Source: Pokkaliibacter sp. MBI-7
GTDB taxonomy: Bacteria; Pseudomonadota; Gammaproteobacteria; Pseudomonadales; Balneatricaceae
DNA: 64,000 nucleotides
Assembly (NCBI RefSeq): GCF_029846635.1
Contig: NZ_JARVTG010000001.1
Coordinates: forward strand, 4,241,001-4,305,000
Reading direction: 5' to 3'
Both the position numbers and the translations under genes were made by a program. The notes under the pieces are model-generated. The model saw only the letters and a list, made by a program, of their open reading frames with translations. It made no database searches and had not been told where the DNA came from. Shown piece by piece: positions 60,612 through 64,000 of the stretch (position 1 is the stretch's first letter; the number at the start of each line of letters is the position of its first letter).

Positions 60612-61541
60612 ATGTCTGAGCCCGATTTCAACCTGCTTGCCGCACTGGATGCCCTGCTCAGTGAAGTCAGTGTGGCGGGGGCTGCGCGTCGGCTCGGGCT
60701 GAGTGCCTCGGCCATGAGCCGCACCCTGCTCCGGCTGCGTAATGTTACAGGCGACCCGCTGCTGGTGCGCGCCGGGCGGCAGATGGTGCTGACGCCCCAT
60801 GCCGAGGCCATTCGTGAACGCAGCCAGCTGGCGCTGCGCGAGGTGCAGGCGCTGCTGCGTCCGGCACTGACCGAACTGCAACCCGAGACGCTGCAACGTA
60901 CATTCACTCTGCGTGCTAACGATGGCTTTATCGAAGCCTTTGGTGCGCCACTGATTGCGGCGGTAACGGCCGAAGCACCGGGTGTGCGCCTGAGCTTTGC
61001 GCCCAAGCCGGAGAAAACCTCCCGCTATCTGCGTGAAGGGCTGGTAGATCTGGAAATCGGCGTACTGGGACAAATGGGGCCGGAAATCCGTGTGCAGTCG
61101 CTGTTCCGTGATCACTTTATCGCGGTAGTCAGAACAGGGCACCCGCTGGCCCGGCTGACAGAAGTGGGTGCCGAGCAGTATGTGGCCTATGGCCATGTGG
61201 TGGTGTCGCGCCGTGGCCAGAGTGTCGGGCTGGTGGATGAGGCGCTGGAGCAGATCGGTCTCAGCCGTAATGTGGTCGCCGTGGTGCCGAGCTTTCCCGC
61301 GGCACTGGCGGTGGCGCGAGCATCCGAGCTGGTGGCGCTGGTACCGGCATCCTTTCTGCTGCATCAGCATACGGGGGCGGCGCAGGGCCAGCCCGCTGCC
61401 CTGCATACCTTTGCCCTGCCAGTGGCGACGCAGAGCATCACCGTATCGCTGATGTGGCATCCGCGTAATGACAATGATCTGGCCCATCGCTGGTTGCGCC
61501 AGCTGATCAGGAAGACCTGTCAGCAGCGGGTGCCGGGCTGA
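60612..61541 (+). CDS. LysR-family regulator, divergent from the MFS gene
   Basis: 309 residues from the ATG at 60612 with AGGAG ten bases upstream. PDFNLLAALDALLSEVSVAGAARRLGLSASAMSRTLLRLRNVTGDPLLVRAGRQMVLT is the winged helix of the NodD/SyrM-like branch. Divergent position suggests it controls the MFS exporter. Confidence 0.9.
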   Translation: MSEPDFNLLAALDALLSEVSVAGAARRLGLSASAMSRTLLRLRNVTGDPLLVRAGRQMVLTPHAEAIRERSQLALREVQALLRPALTELQPETLQRTFTLRANDGFIEAFGAPLIAAVTAEAPGVRLSFAPKPEKTSRYLREGLVDLEIGVLGQMGPEIRVQSLFRDHFIAVVRTGHPLARLTEVGAEQYVAYGHVVVSRRGQSVGLVDEALEQIGLSRNVVAVVPSFPAALAVARASELVALVPASFLLHQHTGAAQGQPAALHTFALPVATQSITVSLMWHPRNDNDLAHRWLRQLIRKTCQQRVPG

Positions 61542-61854
61542 TTGCTATCAATAACCCTTATCAAGGGCTCTTATCAAAAAGCGTTTATCAGAAGCAGCTG
61601 GCCCCCGTCATGGCCTGCGCTGTGCTTTTCTCCCACCGTGCCAGTAATTTTTTCGCGCTGCAGCAACTTGTCTGACACGCTGCTGCGCTAAGCCTCTCAT
61701 CCATAAGCGATTTTTCTTGTCATAAGCAATGGCATTGATTCTGCATGTGCTCTACAGAGTGCATGTTTTCTGCGTTTGCGCAGAAAGCCTGCTGAAGTTT
61801 GGCTGGATAACAGCCCTTGCTGGAATACATGAACCTGCTTTGGAGGAGATTGAA
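61542..61854. other. Leader region of the glucosylglycerate operon
   Basis: 313 bases. It holds four YTATCA boxes at 61545, 61558, 61571 and 61585 (13-14 base spacing) and the inverted repeat TTTCTGCG-TTTG-CGCAGAAA (61767-61786). No gene seen. An in-frame GTG/ATG region upstream of gpgP is open but lacks a ribosome site. Confidence 0.5.
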
Positions 61855-62706
61855 GTGAGCCTGCCAGACAATCTGATGGTGCTGACGGATCTCGATGGGT
61901 CACTGCTCGATCATCACAGCTATGACTGGCAACCCGCGGCGGGCTGGTTGCGTTTTTTGCGCGAGCAGCGTGTGCCGGTGATTGCCAATACCAGCAAAAC
62001 TGCTGCCGAACTGGGCACCCTGCGACAGGAGCTGGGGCTGAAGGACTATCCCTGTGTGGTGGAAAACGGCGGCTGTGTGCTGCTGCCGCCGGGCTGGCGC
62101 GCCATGGCAGACCCGGCCGTGGATACACAGGGCTGGACCCGCATTCATCTGGGGGCAGACTATGCCACTCTGCGCCGGGCGGTGGCGGCGCTGCGTGAAG
62201 AGCACGGCTATGCCTTTCGCGGTTTCGCTGATCTCGGGGTGGAGGGAGTGCAGCACTATACCGGACTGCCGTTGGCCAAAGCACGGCAGGCCCATGCCCG
62301 TGAAGCCAGTGAACCCTTGCTGTGGGAAGACAGTGCCGAACGGCTCACGCTGTTTCGGCAGGCTTTGCAGCAACAGGGGCTGTCACTGATTCGTGGTGGC
62401 CGTTTTTATCACGTCACCGGCCGCAGCAGTAAGGGCGTGGCCCTGACCTGGCTGGCCGGACGTTATCACCAGCTGCACAGGGTGCAGCCTCTGACACTGG
62501 CGCTGGGAGACGGCGCCAATGATCTGCCGATGCTGGCGACGGCCCGCTATGGCGTATTGATTCGCGGGGCTGGTTATCAGCCTCTCCTTCCTTCGTACAT
62601 GGATGATCCTTCCCGCTTGTATCGCACAGCATCCACTGGGCCGACTGGCTGGGTGGAAGGGATGGACTACTGGCTGGTCGCTGGCCTGGAGCATAACAAT
62701 GAGTGA
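61855..62706 (+). CDS. gpgP: Glucosyl/mannosyl-3-phosphoglycerate phosphatase (HAD-IIB)
   Basis: 283 residues from a GTG with GGAGGAG seven bases upstream. HAD motif I LTDLDGSLLDHHSYDW, motif II VIANTSKTAAEL, and motif IV LALGDGANDLPMLATARYGVLI. It belongs to the MpgP/YedP group. With the synthase next to it, it should dephosphorylate glucosyl-3-phosphoglycerate to glucosylglycerate, a compatible solute made under salt stress or nitrogen limitation. It overlaps the synthase by eight bases. The sugar (glucose or mannose) is inferred from the partner. Confidence 0.85.
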   Translation: MSLPDNLMVLTDLDGSLLDHHSYDWQPAAGWLRFLREQRVPVIANTSKTAAELGTLRQELGLKDYPCVVENGGCVLLPPGWRAMADPAVDTQGWTRIHLGADYATLRRAVAALREEHGYAFRGFADLGVEGVQHYTGLPLAKARQAHAREASEPLLWEDSAERLTLFRQALQQQGLSLIRGGRFYHVTGRSSKGVALTWLAGRYHQLHRVQPLTLALGDGANDLPMLATARYGVLIRGAGYQPLLPSYMDDPSRLYRTASTGPTGWVEGMDYWLVAGLEHNNE

Positions 62707-63925
62707 TTTCTATCAGAACGGTATTATCACCAACTTTCATAATCTGACCCGTCGCCCGGTGGAGGCGCTGGAGGCCGATCTGGTGCGCTTTGCCAGCAAG
62801 CGGCCGATGAGCCTGATCCTGCCGTCGCTGTTCTCCGAGCTGGAAGGGCCGGCGCTGGACAATATCGTCAACTGTCTGGCCAAAGTGCCTTACCTGTCGG
62901 AAATCGTGATTGGTCTGGACCGTGCCGACCGTGATCAGTTTCTGTTTGCCCGCGAGTTTTTCTCCCGCCTGCCGCAGCATCACCGCATTCTGTGGAACGA
63001 CGGCCCGCGCCTGCGGGCGCTGGATGCAGAGCTGGAAGCCGAAGGGCTGTCTCCGCAGGAGCCGGGCAAGGGGCGTAATGTCTGGTACTGCAGTGGTTAT
63101 GTGCTGGCCTCGGCACGGGCTGAAGCGGTGGCGCTGCATGACTGTGACATCGTCACCTATGACCGCGAGATGCTGGCGCGGCTGATTTATCCGGTGGCCA
63201 ACCCACAGTTCAACTACGAGTTCTGCAAGGGCTACTACTCGCGTATTGCCGAAGGCAAGCTCAATGGCCGTGTCAGCCGCCTGCTGGTGACGCCAATGAT
63301 TCGCGCCCTGAAGAAAATCTATGGGCCGCTACCGTACCTTGAATACCTCGACAGCTATCGTTATCCGCTGTCCGGTGAGTTCTCCATGCGTGTCGATGTG
63401 CTCAACGATATCCGTATCCCCAGCGACTGGGGGCTGGAAATCGGCGTGCTGTCAGAGGTGCACCGCAACTACTCGACCAAGCGCCTGTGTCAGGTGGATA
63501 TTGCCGATGCCTATGATCACAAGCACCAGTGCCTGATCGACAAGGAGGCCGAACAGCGCGGCGGCCTCGACCGCATGAGCCTCGATATTGCCAAGGCCAT
63601 CTACCGCAAGCTGGCCACTCTCGGCGTGCAGATCAGTGCCGAGTCGTTCCGCACCATCAAGGCCACCTACTACCGCATTGCGCTGGATATTATCGAGACC
63701 TACTACAACGATGCGGTGATGAATGGCCTCAAGGTCGATCGCCACAGCGAGGAGCAGGCGGTGGAGCTGTTTGCCCAGAATCTGATGGAGGCCGGGCGCA
63801 TCTTCCTCGATAACCCCCATGACAAACCCTTTATCCCGAGCTGGAGCCGGGTGCAGGCCGCCATTCCTGATTTGCAGGAACGCATGCATGCCGCGGTGGA
63901 GGAGGACAATCTCGGCCATGTCTGA
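62699..63925 (+). CDS. gpgS: Glucosyl-3-phosphoglycerate synthase (GT81)
   Basis: 408 residues. SLILPSLFSELEGPALDNIVNCLAKVPYLSEIVIGLD, then ASARAEAVALHDCDIVTYDREML (DxD-type motif AlaLeuHisAspCysAsp) and the C-terminal SGEFSMRVDVLNDIRIPSDWGLEIGVL are typical of GpgS. It joins glucose from a nucleotide sugar to 3-phosphoglycerate. The start at 62699 lies inside the phosphatase gene, so translation is coupled. An in-frame upstream start would not match the family. Confidence 0.88.
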   Translation: MSDFYQNGIITNFHNLTRRPVEALEADLVRFASKRPMSLILPSLFSELEGPALDNIVNCLAKVPYLSEIVIGLDRADRDQFLFAREFFSRLPQHHRILWNDGPRLRALDAELEAEGLSPQEPGKGRNVWYCSGYVLASARAEAVALHDCDIVTYDREMLARLIYPVANPQFNYEFCKGYYSRIAEGKLNGRVSRLLVTPMIRALKKIYGPLPYLEYLDSYRYPLSGEFSMRVDVLNDIRIPSDWGLEIGVLSEVHRNYSTKRLCQVDIADAYDHKHQCLIDKEAEQRGGLDRMSLDIAKAIYRKLATLGVQISAESFRTIKATYYRIALDIIETYYNDAVMNGLKVDRHSEEQAVELFAQNLMEAGRIFLDNPHDKPFIPSWSRVQAAIPDLQERMHAAVEEDNLGHV

Positions 63926-63926
63926 G

Positions 63927-63947
63927 CGGCGGCCGTGAGGGCCGCCG
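63927..63947. terminator. GC-rich hairpin after gpgS
   Basis: Perfect 8-bp stem CGGCGGCC/GGCCGCCG with loop GTGAG, directly after the gpgS stop and before the stop of a convergent gene. No T-run. Confidence 0.5.
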
Positions 63948-63948
63948 G

Positions 63949-64000
63949 CTAATGAGGAAGTTCGGCGGCCAGCAGTGTCTGTGCCGCCTGGGCTTCCAGC
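63949..64000 (-). CDS. C-terminal end of an unidentified protein (cut by window edge)
   Basis: The minus strand reads LEAQAAQTLLAAELPH then TAG at 63951-63949. Only sixteen residues are visible, so no family can be named. The frame is convergent with gpgS. Confidence 0.4.
   Translation of the reverse strand, partial: LEAQAAQTLLAAELPH

Overview
The window is a moderately GC-rich chromosomal segment of a gammaproteobacterium. The gene order recA-recX-alaS-lysC-csrA-tRNA-Ser-tRNA-Arg array is the classical gammaproteobacterial arrangement, with lysC between alaS and csrA as in Pseudomonas and Oceanospirillales. A glucosylglycerate (compatible solute) operon at the right edge and a vanadium haloperoxidase point to a halotolerant or marine member, perhaps Oceanospirillales. 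That placement is inference.

Layout. 1-7.9 kb: housekeeping (recA end, recX, alaS, lysC, csrA, one tRNA-Ser, six tRNA-Arg(ACG), thiI). 7.9-10.6 kb: a histone-deacetylase-like hydrolase and a response-regulator/TPR protein. 10.7-15 kb: vanillate demethylase vanBA, the GntR regulator vanR and a tartrate-dehydrogenase-type gene; identical ATTGGATCCAAT operators face both outer transcription units. 15.2-17 kb: a LysE exporter and two exported Cys-containing proteins that may handle copper. 17.3-22.2 kb: an ABC operon with a GldF-GldG fusion and a DUF4340 protein. 22.3-29 kb: an AT-rich array of about nine promoterless small genes, each followed by an attC-like site. This is an integron cassette array with no integrase in view. 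Recognisable cassettes include a DUF4062 protein, an RX5H (HEPN-like) protein and a CdiI-type immunity protein. 29.1-31.2 kb: a putative caspase-like toxin and an overlapping membrane-anchored partner.

31.5-40.2 kb: a TRAP transporter (dctPQM), proC, an AraC regulator, a TauD-type dioxygenase, a second LysE exporter and a LysR regulator. 40.3-50.2 kb: an iron-regulated locus of FecI-type sigma factor, FecR, a TonB receptor with a signalling (STN) domain, an M16 protease and a YddA-type ABC transporter. The last three match the E. coli yddB-pqqL-yddA and Pectobacterium Fus (ferredoxin import) sets. The ABC protein carries a ten-cysteine insert between its membrane and ATPase domains. A 34-bp sequence is shared in frame between the protease and ABC genes. 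Two unrelated 3 x 23-bp tandem repeats flank fecI-fecR.

50.5-64 kb: a CWC protein, a MAPEG protein, a 159-bp MITE-like element, a lipoprotein, a vanadium haloperoxidase, a DUF1348/PNPOx-like/GST group, two overlapping LysR genes, an MFS exporter with a divergent LysR, and gpgP-gpgS. The two strongest leads are the integrase-less cassette array followed by the toxin-like pair, and the Fus-like import locus with its cysteine-rich transporter linker.
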